Source: Allium sativum
Taxonomy: Eukaryota; Streptophyta; Magnoliopsida; Asparagales; Amaryllidaceae
Assembly: GCA_030737875.1 (NCBI GenBank)
Contig: CM060922.1
Coordinates: forward strand, 306,705,456-306,769,455
Length of the DNA: 64,000 bases
Direction: 5' to 3'
How positions within the stretch are numbered: position 1 is the first letter of the stretch; each line of letters starts with the position of its first letter. The notes under the pieces were generated by a model. The model saw only the letters and a list, made by a program, of their open reading frames with translations, was not told the origin of the DNA and ran no database searches. The translations under genes and the position numbers were made by a program. Shown here piece after piece: positions 25,397 through 37,485 of this stretch.

Positions 25397-28300
25397 TGAA
25401 CTGAAATGATTTAAATTAAACGTTCGTTTAATTTAATTTAACTAATCGTTATTTTTAACGATTATTTCCAAATGAGGTAATGCCTCGTTGGTTATATTTA
25501 TAATAATATAAACGTATTAAATTAAGATATGGATGTGTGGATTACTGCTAGTTATTCACTGTAGAATATTTTATCTGTTTATTGAATCGAATAATATTAT
25601 TCGAGATAACGTATTTGATGCAGGGAAAAACAGGTTGGAGGGATCCAACGGGATTCCTCAAAATTTATTGATATTTTCATATCACAATTATATGAACTAT
25701 TTCACCAATGTGGATTGGACAATTGATTTGGTTGTTGACTATTGAACTGAAATTCAACAGTTGTTTGTTTTTAACCAATGGGCAGTATTGGTTGAGTAAT
25801 TGGCATCAGATGGCTTGAAAATCAATTGGGTTATAAATAAGGATTTACTGTCAGGTAAATCGACTGGAATGAAGTTATAAAATTTATTTTATAACTGAAA
25901 TAGATTTTTAAATCTATTATTTTGGAATGAAAATTTATTAAAAAGGAAATAAATATTTATTATTTAAGTATAAATAATTACTTAATAGTTTTATAACGCC
26001 AATTCTTATATTAATAAGATTTTATAAGCAAGAAGAAATTAACCAATGGTTAGGGTTAGACAAATTGTTTTAGAAACAATTAAATGGGGATATTTAAATT
26101 AATTATGTTATTAATTAATTTAAAGGAAGTATAAGTTGGAATTAATTAACGAGATAATCATGGGTTGAGTTCGATTAATCCAAATATTTTATTTGGAATT
26201 GGTTATTTGATTTATTTACTTTTAAATAATCAAATGGAATAGTAACGAAGAGTTGTTTAATTTTTATAAGACTTTTAAAGTAAATTTATTATTTATTTTA
26301 ATTAATAAAGCAGTTAACTAAATTTACAGTAGTTAATGCTGAAGCAAATTTATTCTTCTAAATTAATAGATTAGTTTTTAAAGGAAAATGATTTAAGAGA
26401 TCAAGAGTATAATGAAATATAGTTAAAATGTTAAAAGAGTTATATTCGGGTATATATTTAAAACCCGAGTTTTGGTAATGAAGTTAAAAAGAAATTTAAG
26501 CGGAAACGATAGCTTAAATGAAATGTTTACGTAACATTTGAATTTAGTAAAAGGGAAATCGATACCAAAGGACTTGATATTGAACTAGAGATGTATAAAC
26601 AAGGTTTATAAAACGGATGTGAAGTTAAAGTGTTGATTTTGAATTGGCTATACTTAATAATGAAATTAAGTGAAAGAAATGGAATTCAAAATGAGATTTT
26701 TCAGAGTGGAAAATGGGTTCGTAAAAAGGATTTGAGGAATCATATATATTCTTGTATATATATATATTGATATTTCCAAAGTAACGAAAATAATAACGGA
26801 TTGAGAATATGAGATGATATTTCTTAAGTAAAAGAAATAAAAGAGGATTGGTGAAAATATAACGATATTTTCGAAGTAAGGAAATGAGAATTAGTATGGT
26901 TTTATTCTAAAAGATAAGTGCGGGCTTTGGTTTTCAAGTATTGAAATAAAAGAGATGTTCGTAATGATTATTTTTACAAATAATAAGTTAAACTGATTTC
27001 CCCAGTTTAGAAAAGGAATGATGTCGTGTAAATGATAATTAGGTAGAATTAGGATATCATTATAATATATTTTTCGAAGTATTTTAATGGAATGGCTTTG
27101 CGAATATTAGTAAGAAGTGTAATGTTAGTTCCAAATATTGGAATATTTAAATTAACCATTTATTTTAATTAAATAAGCCAAATGATTCTGAGTACTAAAC
27201 TAGTAAATATATTTTATTTTATGGTTGAATGGTTGTTTATTTGATAGTTAAATAACCGACTATCAAATCTGACCAATACGATTGTTGGTACGGAAAGACT
27301 GGGATCGAATTTATATTCGAATACCATTCCGACCACCAAATACGAAAATGTAGAAGATATCAGATGCTGATCGAGACGAATAACTCGAAGACCGTTGATC
27401 TTCATAAATGAAAGAACCACTTAAAATCTCTGTGTCGACGCAGAGATATACTGGAGTTCTGTCATGGTTGAAATCTACAGAATTGCAAGGACTACTCGCT
27501 ACTGATCTCAGGGTGATACTTAGGATGTGGTAGGAGGGTACCTTCAGTTCATCCTGTTCCTGGATGACTTGTATGGACGAATGTCGGGCAAAATAATTCT
27601 TAAGAATCACGTACGTTGGTTTTTTACAAACGTATTTCTGTTAGTGGCGGAGAATGGCCGTTCTCTTAGCTTAACGACCAGAGTATGGTTGTGGACGTCA
27701 ACTAGTGATTTGGCGGATTTGACGATGTGACATTCAAAGTGAATGGTGATATGATGTTCTAAAGGTAGTGTTAAACCTTAAGCCTCTTCAACTGGGAAAT
27801 GACAGAAATCGGGCAGGTATCATGACTAAGTCGGTAGCTCCCAAGTAGGTTGTATAATCACCTATCTAGAGAAATTTCATTTCATTCTTTATTCTATTTC
27901 GATGCTGTCCCTTATCGGGAAACGGTGGGTCGCCCCCAACCGTTGGTGATATACATTCGATGCACTCAAGCGAAATGAGTGGTTAGTCATGTGTGGCCGG
28001 GTTGCAAGATGTTCTTGTTGAACCCAGTGTATTCGCCTCTAGAGATACACTATCGGAAGGTGATTCCATACCCTGTCATAGTTGGAAATCCAATCTCTAA
28101 TAAGAGCCCACGATTTTGATTGTATACTACATATGTATAACGTTAGATGCAAGCGTTCCGCTAGATTGATATTTATTTGTGTTTAGACACTATTACAATA
28201 TCAGAAAAAGATATGATTTTAAAAAGAATTGGTTTGACTTTAAAATCAAGTTATTTGATGTTTTTAAACTTAGCAAGTTTTTCTCATTCTGGTCCACCAG

Positions 28301-28698
28301 ACTGATCTGGCGTTTTGTAAATGCTCGGGCTAGATTGGGTTGTGCAGGATCAGGTTATCGGATGTTGTGAAGTCCAAAGATAATCTGAAAGAGTTCAGAC
28401 GTATATATATCTAGTGTCTGTTGTATATGAGGACAAATTATTATAACTGTCCAAATGTATTGTTGTACACTGATGATTGTAAGTTTTTATTTCAAAGCTC
28501 TCAATAAAGTTTTGTTTCTATTATATTTGATTCCGCTGCGATGTGAGACTCTGATGTTATTGTGTTCTTCTTCTTCTTCTATTCTAAATTTTCTTTCTTA
28601 TCTCACCCTCTATATTCTTTCATTAACTATCTGGTGTTTTCAATACTTGAGTTCTGACAAGTGATACGGGTTATGTTCGAATTCCCTGGGTCGTTACA
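22769..28698 (+). mobile_element. Element C: large LTR-like insertion nested in the chromovirus LTR, about 5.9 kb
   Basis: It starts TTTAATGTCCCG (a decayed TGTAACGACCCG) and ends CCCTGGGTCGTTACA, with perfect GCTCG duplications and an empty site in the other LTR. Its first 750 bases align with element A (800-1330) and with the reverse complement of the end of element B, including two ACGATCTCGGAATTCGACGA-type units. The last 300 bases have the same layout as the ends of A and B (a TACTCTGAT or GACTCTGATG block). The middle is more diverged. Frames such as 24425-25027 (200 residues, minus) and 23777-24097 show no known domain and are judged chance. Interpreted as a giant solo LTR. Confidence 0.85.
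25358..25397. repeat. (TA)n(TG)n microsatellite
   Basis: Compound dinucleotide run inside element C. Confidence 0.9.
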
Positions 28699-28703
28699 GC
28701 TCG
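28699..28703 (+). repeat. 5-bp target-site duplication of element C (right), GCTCG
   Basis: Perfect match to 22764-22768; the host LTR resumes ATTCGTATTTACGTACTTAG. Confidence 0.9.
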
Positions 28704-29244
28704 ATTCGTATTTACGTACTTAGACCTCCCACATTAGGTTCACCGTTAGTGGCTGCTGGATATGTCGGTCGGGTCCAGGTAGACTTCCACCACTAATGCA
28801 ACCTAACCTCGTATCATAAGTACAGTTACAATTCCTAGTTGTAATTACTAGACATTCCATTTTTAATTAATTAGTCAATTAATTAATCCTTTCCTTTTAT
28901 AGGTGTCAATACCTATTTTACCCAATAATTTGAATTACATGTCCATAAATGTTCATATTCAAATTATGCCATTTTTAACCCTTTTTCCCCCGTTCCTTAA
29001 ATAAAGCTCTCACAAAATTAGAAACATGCCTAGGCTAGACAATAGCCTAGTCATAAACGATAATAGGGAAAATAATGGGAATATAACTAAAATGATCATC
29101 TTGGCATAAACATAAACTTGTATGATAATAAGGTGAACATACATACTAGCATGGACATGAAATTGTCATCATAACAAGGTGGACATAAAACTGATGAACT
29201 ATGATGTCATAATATCTAAATTAGTAATTTAGATGTCCAATCGG

Positions 29245-29668
29245 TTTAGATCTAACATGATAACATAAGGTGATAATTTAGATTACATAAAATAGATCTT
29301 ACATGTTAACATAAGGTGACAAATTAGATCACATAAAATGGATCTAACATGTTAACATAAGGTGATAATTTAGATCACATAAAATAGATCTAAAACGAAT
29401 CATAAGGTGACAATTTAGATCACACAAAATAGATCTAACATGAATTGTAAAGTGACAATTTTAGATCACATAGAATAGATCTAACATGAATTATAAGTTG
29501 ACAATTTTAGATCACATAGAATAGATCTAACATGATAACATAAGGTGATAATTTTAGATCACAAAGAATAGATGTAACATTAATCATAAGGTGACAATTT
29601 TAGATCACATAGAATAGATCTAACGTGAATCATAAGGTGACAATTTTAGATCACATAGAATAGATCAT
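29245..29668. repeat. 46-bp tandem array in the 3' LTR, 9 units
   Basis: Units run TAGATCTAACATGAATCATA, AGGTGACAATTTTAGATCAC, ATAGAA. I count nine in this LTR and eleven in the other. AT-rich and non-coding. Confidence 0.85.
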
Positions 29669-30032
29669 AGCATATCATAAAAGTTACAAACCAAGATCCA
29701 TAATAATAACATAGTAGAACAATCACAATTGAATTGGATCTAGAGAAATAGATCTATCATGACATAACATAAGATCTAACAATAACATAGATTCAAAGTC
29801 GACAACGTATCCAAATCATAGTCTTTCATAATTCACTATTATTTATCTAAACCTAAATGCAACTAGAACTCACTATGATTGGATTGCTAAGATGATAGAA
29901 AAGGTGCTGAGCCTATGCTTGAATCTCAGAATTTGATATGCTTTAGAAGACGATGAGAGACCCTAGTTCAGTTCAGAATCCAGCATAGTTTGGCCGCCAT
30001 GACTTCTAATGAAGAAATATGTGAAATGGCCA

Positions 30033-30042
30033 TATATTTATA
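30033..30042 (-). promoter_or_regulatory. LTR TATA box (3' LTR)
   Basis: The minus strand reads CTATAAATATATGG about 370 bases from the start of the LTR in element orientation, a normal U3 position. The equivalent in the other LTR is at 38383-38392. Confidence 0.6.
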
Positions 30043-30407
30043 GGTGCAGAACCATCTGGAACCGGCTGCCACATAAGCCCTAGGGTCAACCAGGTCGTGG
30101 GTCGTCTCACACTTTGGGAAAAGGCCCGAATACCCAAAAACAATTCTGGGAGCACTTTACAGGTGCGCCAGTGCAAAATTGCCTTGGTACACTTGACAAG
30201 TGCGCCAGTTATACCCGGTTTTGATTTTCAACTTTTTATCGTCCGTAACTTCTTCATACATTATCCGTTTTACGCAACCAGGTGTCTATCTTGACCAGAA
30301 TTTTGAGACGGACGCAATGATATAATCTGTTTCCCTTATTTCTGGATATTAAATTAATTATTCTTTAAGTTATCTTCTTTAATGTCGTAACAATTCGGGG
30401 TGTTACA

Positions 30408-30419
30408 TTCTCCCCTATT
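30408..30419 (-). other. Polypurine tract of the chromovirus
   Basis: The minus strand reads AATAGGGGAGAA directly before the 3' LTR start TGTAACACC. This is the position and composition of the primer for plus-strand DNA synthesis in LTR retrotransposons. Confidence 0.85.
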
Positions 30420-30424
30420 CAAAG

Positions 30425-30970
30425 GATTTCGTCCTCAAAATCTCCAAGTTGAGAAGAATGCGTATCCTACCCTCTATCATCCATCAATCACTGGCATCCG
30501 TTGTCCTTAAAGATATCTAATGCTTATATGAACATATGCAAAGGTGCGTGTATATGTCCCAACACTAATGCGAAAATCAGGCGGTCTACTGATTCAGTTG
30601 ACCTCCTTAATGCAATGTATGTTTGTACCATGAATCCAATATGTATGCAAATAAGCCTATTATAACATATAAGCTCTACATGTGTGTGTACTCATTCATC
30701 CAAATGCAACATCCATATGCTAGTTCATCCATTTCCATCCATAAAAGAAAAGAAAATGCACACACATCCATATGCAGTACGAGAGTGATTGAGCCGATCT
30801 TAGTGCCTAATGTGTGTGTATATGCGTCCACAGGCAACCACTAGCAAACACTTGCATCCACTTGCATCCATCAAACATAACATGTTTCAAACATATGTTT
30901 ACATCCATAGGATTCCTATCTAAAGGTCAAAAATACTATGGATAGGACATACTCAAATGATAGAAACAAG
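30425..30970 (-). other. Non-coding internal tail of the chromovirus between chromodomain and polypurine tract
   Basis: No domain visible. Contains repeated CATCCATATGC and CTTGCATCCA words near 30710-30870. Short frames here are shadows. Confidence 0.6.
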
Positions 30971-30973
30971 TAC

Positions 30974-31640
30974 TCATAAAGCTTTGGAAAAAGGAGCTAA
31001 GAACATACCCTCGAAGAAAAAAGGGTACGAAGCACGAAGCTTGTCTTCGGTCTCCCAAGTCGCATCCTCTGAGTTATCTCCCCATTGAACCTTTAGCAAC
31101 TTGATCTCTTTATTGCGTAGCTTCTTAACTTCTGATCCCAGAATATGGAAAGGAACTCGTCTAACAGTCGCCTCCCATTCCACTTCTACCTCTTCCAATA
31201 TACTCGGCTCAACAACTTCCGCGGTGTCATGCAAGCATTTCCGCAGATGAGAAACATGGAAAAAAATCATGAACACCAGATAGATTATGAAGTTTTACTC
31301 TATAGGCCATTTGGCCAATCCTCTCGGTTATGGGAAATGGTCCTACAAACCTAGGTGCCGACTTCTCTACTGATCCGAAGCGAACCACATTCCTCAGAGG
31401 TGACACTTTGATAAAAAAACCAAGTCTCCTACTTCAAATTCGAGGTCAGTCCTTCTCTTGTTTGCATAAGATTTTTTCCTATCTTGGGCTATCTTCATCC
31501 GCCGTCGAATAAGGAAAATCTTTTCGGACGTTTCTCTAACCATATCTGGTCCAAGTAATAATCTTTCTATAGGTTCCCACCAACAAGTTGGTGATCTACA
31601 GGGTCATCCGTACAATGCTTCGAAGGGTGCCATGCTGATG
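30974..31640 (-). pseudogene. Chromovirus integrase tail and chromodomain, broken
   Basis: The minus-strand frame ending at 30974 carries a chromodomain: LRNKEIKLLKVQWGD, then ATWETEDKLRASYPFFF. In chromoviruses this domain follows the integrase and guides insertion by binding modified histone H3. Just upstream (31276-31640) the integrase C-terminal part, including the GPF-type region (KSAPRFVGPFPITERIGQ), can be read but is split by stops and frameshifts. It lies in frame 1, while the integrase core lies in frame 0, so a frameshift separates them. Non-functional. Confidence 0.85.
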
Positions 31641-31645
31641 CTAGC

Positions 31646-32658
31646 CTAATAGCTGTTGTTATAGGCAAACTCTACTAAAGGAAGATGCTCTTCCCAAGTC
31701 CTCTGAAGTCTAGGATACACAGCCTTAAAAGATCTTCTAGAATTCTGTTCACCCTCTCCGTTTGCCCATTGGTGTGAGGATGATAAGCGGTGCTCAAACG
31801 CAACTGTGTACCTAATGCTTCTTGCAAGCTCCTCCAAAATTCGCTGGTAAAGATGGGCTCACGATCACTCACGATGCTGTAAGTAACTCCACGAAGATGA
31901 ACTATCCCTCGCACATAAATTGCTGCTAACCATGATGTCGTCCTCTTACTCTTAACTGGAATAAAGTGAGCGCTCTTAGAGAGTCTATCTACCACAACCC
32001 AGATACTGGTGTTGCCTTTCTTTGATCTAGGCAAACCATCTATGAAATCCATAGAGACGCTCTCCCATTTCCACTGAGGAACCTCCAAAGGACGAAGTAA
32101 ACCACCGGGCTTCTTTTGCTCAGCTTTGACTTGCTGGCAAACTAAATGTTGGGAAACAAATTCGGCTGCATCTTTCTTCATCCCAGCCCAAAAGAAAATC
32201 CTCTTTATGTCCCTGTACATCTTATCACCACCTGGATGAATGGTCATCTTAGAATGATGGGCTTCTTCTAGGACTGCCTTTATTAAGCTTCCAGTTTGAG
32301 GAACACAAAGCCTTCCATCTCGTTGCAACCACCCCTTTTCATCTATGGCATATCTTCCGAGGTGACTAGTAGTCTCCCCTCTTCTGAGCTTATCTATGAT
32401 GTCTATAATCGTTGGGTCACCATGTTGCGAAACTCCTATCTGGTCCATAAGAGTCGGTCGTATCTCCAAGGATGCAAACAAATCAGGCAAAATCTTGATG
32501 GAGGTTGTGAAATCAAAAGTTGATATGAACTCCAAGTTCTTTCTTTCCACAAACAAAGGACTCAGGGCCACCCTCTGCCTACTTAGTGCGTCTGCCACCA
32601 CATTACCCTTTCCAGGGTTATAAGAAATCTCAAAATCATAAGAAGCTAGAAACTTCAT
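31646..32658 (-). pseudogene. Chromovirus integrase core, broken
   Basis: The minus frame 31675-32658 (327 residues) starts at the end of the RNase H connection (KFLASYDFEISYNPGKGN) and continues into the integrase. The zinc-binding region (HHSKMTIHPGG...HLVCQQ) shows His where the first Cys of the CxxC pair is expected. The DDE catalytic core is recognisable: WESVSMDFIDGLP, SIVSDREPIF, and HTNGQTERVN about 35 residues after the second Asp. The frame is lost near 31700-31840; the continuation (EEHLPLVEFAYNNSY) is in another frame and then stops. Upstream it is separated from RNase H by in-frame TAG codons near 32687 and 32663. Confidence 0.9.
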
Positions 32659-32688
32659 CCACCGCTATTGCCTTAAATTGAGATCCTT

Positions 32689-33000
32689 CTACGAGAATAG
32701 ATACTTGAGAGATTTATGATTGGTGTATAACTCGAACTTCCCTCCAAGTAAATAATGACGCCACATCTTTAACGCAAACACTATGGCAGCCATCTCTAGA
32801 TCATGGGTGTGGTAGTTTTTTTCATGAACTCTCAGCTGTCTACCCTCATAACACAATACTTCCCCTTCTTGAATTAGGATCGCACCAAGCCCTGTACCGC
32901 ATGCATCAGTGTAAACGATAAACACTTTGTTCCCGTCAGGTAAGATCAATACTGGGGCTGTTGTCAGAGCCCTCCTTAGTCGCTGGAAAGCAACATCACA
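32689..33000 (-). pseudogene. Chromovirus RNase H domain, broken
   Basis: The frame 32689-32949 begins [20 protein letters not shown] and continues through [25 protein letters not shown] and [11 protein letters not shown]. The first two acidic catalytic positions (TDA, LEM) are present. The third, normally in TDHKSL, is Asn here. A TGA at about 33008-33010 separates it from the reverse transcriptase, and a TAG ends it at 32689. In the family, this domain removes the RNA strand during reverse transcription. Confidence 0.88.
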
Positions 33001-33009
33001 GTCTATATC

Positions 33010-33800
33010 TCATGAGAATGCCAAGTTCTTATTCGTCAGCCTGGCGAGTGGGGATGATATCTTTGCGAAGTCCTTAATGAACTTTCTATAGTAACCTACT
33101 AACCCAAGAAAGCTTCTCACCTCGGTTGCATTTTTAGGAACCGGCCAATCTTGCACTGCAACCACCTTCGCGGGATCTACTGCTATCCCTTCTTTGGAGA
33201 CCACATGCCCAAAGAATCTCACCTCTTTTCTCCAAAAATGACATTTGGAGAATTTTGCTTTAAGCTGATGGTCATGGGCAGTTTTCAAAACTTCTCTCAA
33301 ATGTTGGGCATGCTCTTCTTCGCTCTTGGAGAAGATCAAGATATCATCAAAAAAGACCACGACAAATTTGTTTAGGAACCCCGGAAACACCCTACTCATC
33401 AGATCGATAAAATAGGCGGGTGCATTCGTCAACCCAAAAGGCATAACTAGCCACTCAAAGAAACCATCTGGAGTCCTAAAAGCAGTCTTGTCTATGTTGT
33501 CCTTAGCCACCCTCAACTGATGGAACCCCGTGGCCAAGTCTAAGTGGGAAAATACCGAGGCACCAACAAGCTGATCAAATAAATCATCAATCCTCGGAAG
33601 TGGGTGCCTATTCTTCTTAGTGAGACTATTCAGCTCTCTATAATCAACACACAAACGAAGCGAACCATCCACCTTAGTTGCGAATACTATTGGGGCACCC
33701 ATTTAGATATGCTTCGTCTGATAAACCCTTTCTCAAGTAGCTCCCCTACTTGCTTACTCAACTCCCTCCTTTCCCTTGGAGCCATGTGACGCACTGGTAA
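33010..33800 (-). pseudogene. Chromovirus reverse transcriptase, broken
   Basis: The frame 33010-33702 (about 230 residues) has the conserved RT blocks: [53 protein letters not shown] (the active-site FxDD), and [18 protein letters not shown]. Before it, in a shifted frame (about 33710-33790), is the usual preceding segment (RELSKQVGELLEKGFIR), so one frameshift falls near 33700. The family makes cDNA from the element RNA in the virus-like particle. The domain is close to complete but cannot be translated with its neighbours. Confidence 0.92.
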
Positions 33801-33978
33801 TGCAACTAACTTTGCATTGTCCACCAGATATATGAGAAAGTCAATCCCGCGCCTTGGAGGTAAACCCCGAACCTCATCAAAAACATCAGAAAAGTCCCGG
33901 ACTATTGGAACAGATTGCAGATCGTCGATAGATGCATCAAGAGACTATAGGAAACTAAGCATAACCGACCCTTGTGGG

Positions 33979-34344
33979 TCAACATGAAATATCGAGGGTT
34001 CTCCCATGACAAGTCAAAAGCCTAACAACCCTCTTCTCACAATCCATAATGGCACCATAAGTGGTAAGCCAATCCATTCCTAGAATCAACCCATAGCCCA
34101 TAGACCCGAGCACATACGCGTCGCATTCAAACTCGATGCCTAACACAGATATTTTCAAACCCCAACAAATCATTGATAAATGAGCCGAACCACCAATGGG
34201 GTTTGAAACAACTACGGGATCTACTACCATACTAGTAACTAAGTGCAGAGATTCAACTACAGAACTTGATATAAATGAACGTGAGGCACCAGAATCAAAA
34301 AGTGTTCTAATAGGATGGTTTGAAAGAGAAATTAAACCTTCCAC
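33979..34344 (-). pseudogene. Chromovirus aspartic protease region
   Basis: This 121-residue frame contains LFDSGASRSFISSS, the retropepsin active-site motif (D-S/T-G), and ILGMDWLTTYGAIMDC, the ILGMDWL motif typical of plant gypsy proteases. It is out of frame with the zinc knuckles upstream. A further non-aligned stretch separates it from RT (about 33800-33978). Confidence 0.85.
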
Positions 34345-34466
34345 ATAAATTTTCTACCTCTATTAGGAGCACTGGTCGCGAGAGCATGCACCTGTCCTCC
34401 AAAATTTCCTGCCCTTTGGCCTTGTCCCTGTGATCCTTGTTTCTTCGGGCACTCTTTGGCAAAGTG

Positions 34467-35245
34467 TCAGGCCTCTCCACAGTGGAAGCAATAATTCTTC
34501 CTCCGCTTACAGTCTTTAACCAGATGACCTTCCTTCCCACAATGGTGACATTTTCTCTTATCCTTGCCTTTATCATTTTTCCCTCCTTTCTTCTGCTGTT
34601 GTTGTTGTTGCTGTTGCTGCCCCTTCTTGGGCCACACCCTCCTATTTTGCGATGTCCCCTCAGCCTTTACCTCCTTCTTCTCTCCCTTGTCCTCCTCGTG
34701 CATCAGGGTCATATCAACAAGTTTTTCAAAAGCGGCCCCCATTGGAATATGAGGCATGACTAACCCATGAAGGTGTTCAGTCAGCCCTTTAGCAAACTGC
34801 AAAACCTTTTTGAGCGGCGTATCCACCAACTCTAACCCGAAATTTGCTAGGTGGTTGAATTTGTTTACATATTCTTTCACCGTCAAGTTTCCATTAGACG
34901 TCCAGCTTGGGTGACTTCCCACCAAAATGAGGCTTCGTCCTTTAATAGCCAAGCAGCTAACTGAATCTTTCTTCGGTCCTCCACTTCAAAGATTACGAAT
35001 AAGTCCTCAGTGTCCTTAAGCCAATTCCGAGCTTCCACGAATGTCTCGTTCCCATGGAATGGCTTCCCTCCCATAGCACGAAAATCCTTGCAGATCTTGG
35101 CGAAGTTATCTGCTTTTGGAGGGGAAGGAGGAATGACTGTGCAGCTGGGGAAGGAACATCTCTTTGGCCTTCGGCCGGCGCCGTAGCCTCCACCGGGTAC
35201 AGTGATGCCCTCTGGGATATTAGGGATGTTTTGTTCTCCAGACAT
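34467..35245 (-). pseudogene. Chromovirus gag with zinc knuckles, frameshifted
   Basis: A start at 35245 opens the capsid-like part (NWLKDTEDLFVIFEVEDRRK, then LAAWLLKDEASFWWE). It is followed, in another frame from about 34890, by LTVKEYVNKFNHLANFGLEL. The family normally has about 45 residues between these blocks (TW..F...F..KYFP), missing here, so an out-of-frame deletion of about 130 bases is inferred near 34890. A polyglutamine stretch (CAG/CAA run at about 34585-34615) precedes the first CCHC knuckle, CHHCGKEGHLVKDC. The second knuckle (CFHCGEA...HFAKEC) is cut by an in-frame TGA at 34467. Confidence 0.88.
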
Positions 35246-35410
35246 GCTGAAAAGGGAGAAAGGAAGAAATTTAGATAAAAGACCGAAGGATACTACATAT
35301 GGCTTTCTGGGGAATGTTTTTCAAAACATACTTTTCTTTTTTAAAATGCTTTCTTTTAAAACCTTTTTGAAAACAATTTTCAAAAACTTTTATCTAATCT
35401 GGTAACCTTC

Positions 35411-35423
35411 AGCTCTGATACCA
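35411..35423 (-). other. Primer-binding site, initiator methionine tRNA
   Basis: The minus strand reads TGGTATCAGAGCT two bases after the end of the 5' LTR, complementary to the 3' end of plant initiator tRNA-Met. This confirms the minus-strand orientation of the element. Confidence 0.93.
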
Positions 35424-37485
35424 TGTGTGACACCCTACGTCTGTTAATGTCACTCACAAAGGGAATGTATTAAGTTCCATGAAGCGCTATAGGTAATCAG
35501 ACACAGAATAATTACAAGACAAATATAAATAAGATAGCAGCGAAAATTCAAATTTTTATTTCAATCATAATACCGTGGTCCACAATACCATAAGTCACGA
35601 AAACCATTACAATAAAATAACTTCTGTCTTGCATCATCAGAGTACATAAAATATAAAAACATAATTCCATAATTGAAAGAGTTAAGCATAGTGGAGACAA
35701 GAACTTGAGCCATACTTCAGAAGTGGCTCCTATCAAGGTGATATCTGAATCCTGCCTAAGTCTAGCTGTTTCCTCCCTGAGAACCTGAGGGAACGGAAGA
35801 AAGAAGGAGAAACAAAAAGGGTTAGACATAAAGTCTAGCAAGTCCAGTTACTTTTAGCCAGTAGATAAATAAATGTAACATGATAGGCATATAAAGTGGA
35901 TAAGGGAATTCACTACATAAATGGAAGGTGTGACAAGGTAAGCAAGATAAGGTGTACATGCCTCACTAATGATTAATCTGCACTATTACAAGTATATCCT
36001 GAAAGAGATGATCCCTTCAACTATAAGTTGGCAGACTTAGGTATACGTCCAAATGTATCCTAACTACTACCCTGATCCATCGGCTCCCTAACCCTCGTAG
36101 ATACCTTGTGTTGGCCCCACAGTAGGAGGTATCACTTCCTAAAGTGGCAACCCTTCGTCGTAATAATGTGCACAACCATATCTACAGGTGTCACGGTCGT
36201 CTTATCTCCCTCTGCCCGGCTCATGCACGCACATGGGCCGGTCGGTTTCCGCCACCCACACCGTCATCCACGTTTGGATCTTTTACAATCAGTCAGTAAG
36301 CGTGTCCCTTCTCCGCCTAGTACGGAGTACTATGTTTGATACCTACTCCGGGTTACTGACTGAAAACGGGTCCCACATAATATGATGCAAGCTCTCCCCT
36401 TTGTTTTGTATCCCCCACCAGGTTTTTACTGACTACGTATACCACTAGGTATCTTTAATTACATAGCCTTATTTATTTCTACCGGTTATGTTTACCTACA
36501 GGTGTCTTTAATACATAACACCTAATCTTCCAACCGGTTATGCTTACCTATAGATGTCTTTAATCACATAACCCTATCACTTCTACGATTTATGTTTACC
36601 CTAAAAGGTGTCTTTGATTGCATAACTTTATTATTTCCACCGATTATGTATACCACTAGGTGTCTTTAATTACATAACCTTAATGGGTTAAGTTTGTGGG
36701 CATATTACCCATCCCCTTTTTAGATTTACTTAACCCACCCCTCAACCATGTTTACTTAACCCCCAACTTAAATTTAAGTTCATACAATCACTATGGATTA
36801 ACTTAGGTTAAGTAGTCCAATTCTTTACCATGTCCATTTATGGTTTCATAATGGGCCATACCTCCCACATTAGGTCTACAACATGTGGATGCTGGATATG
36901 CCGATCGGGTCCGGGCAGACTTTTTCCACAGTTGGGCCTAACGTCATGTCATAGCCCGATTCGTATTTACGTACTTAGACCTCCCACATTTGGTTCACCA
37001 TTAGTGGCTGCTGGATATGTCGGTCGGGTCCGGGCAGACTTCCACCACTAATACGACCTAACCTCGTGTCATAAGTACAATTACAATTCCTAATTGTAAT
37101 TACTAGACATTCCATTTTTAATTAATTAATCCTTTCCTTTTATAGGTGTCGATACCTATTTTACCCAATAATTTGAATTACATGTCCATAAATGTTCATA
37201 TTCAAATTATGCCATTTTTAACCCTTTTTCCCTTATTCCTTAACTAGTGCCCTCACAAAATTGGCAACATGCCTAGGCTAGACAATAGCCTAGTCATAAA
37301 CAATAATAGGGAATATAAGGGAATATAACTAAAATAATCATCTTGGCATAAACATAAACTTGTATGATAATAAGGTGAACATACATACTAGCATGGACAT
37401 GAAATTGTCATCATAACAAGGTGGAAATAAAACTGATGAATTATGATGTCACAATATCTGAATTAGCAATTTAGATGTCCAATCG

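Larger units (their letters stand above)
18541..30407 (-). repeat. 3' LTR of the chromovirus, interrupted by elements D and C
   Basis: Host LTR segments are 18541-19297, 21987-22768 and 28699-30407. They are collinear with 35426-38758. The net length without insertions is about 3.24 kb against 3.33 kb for the other LTR. The difference is close to two units of the internal 46-bp tandem array. It ends GGTGTTACA at 30407, directly beside the polypurine tract. Confidence 0.92.

Noticed and set aside
29245..29668. Regular 46-bp repeats considered as a CRISPR-like array
   Set aside because: Units are contiguous with no unique spacers, and the DNA is a plant retrotransposon LTR.
34585..34615. CAG/CAA run that might be a trinucleotide repeat of interest
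   Set aside because: It is the polyglutamine stretch of the retroelement gag, common in this family.
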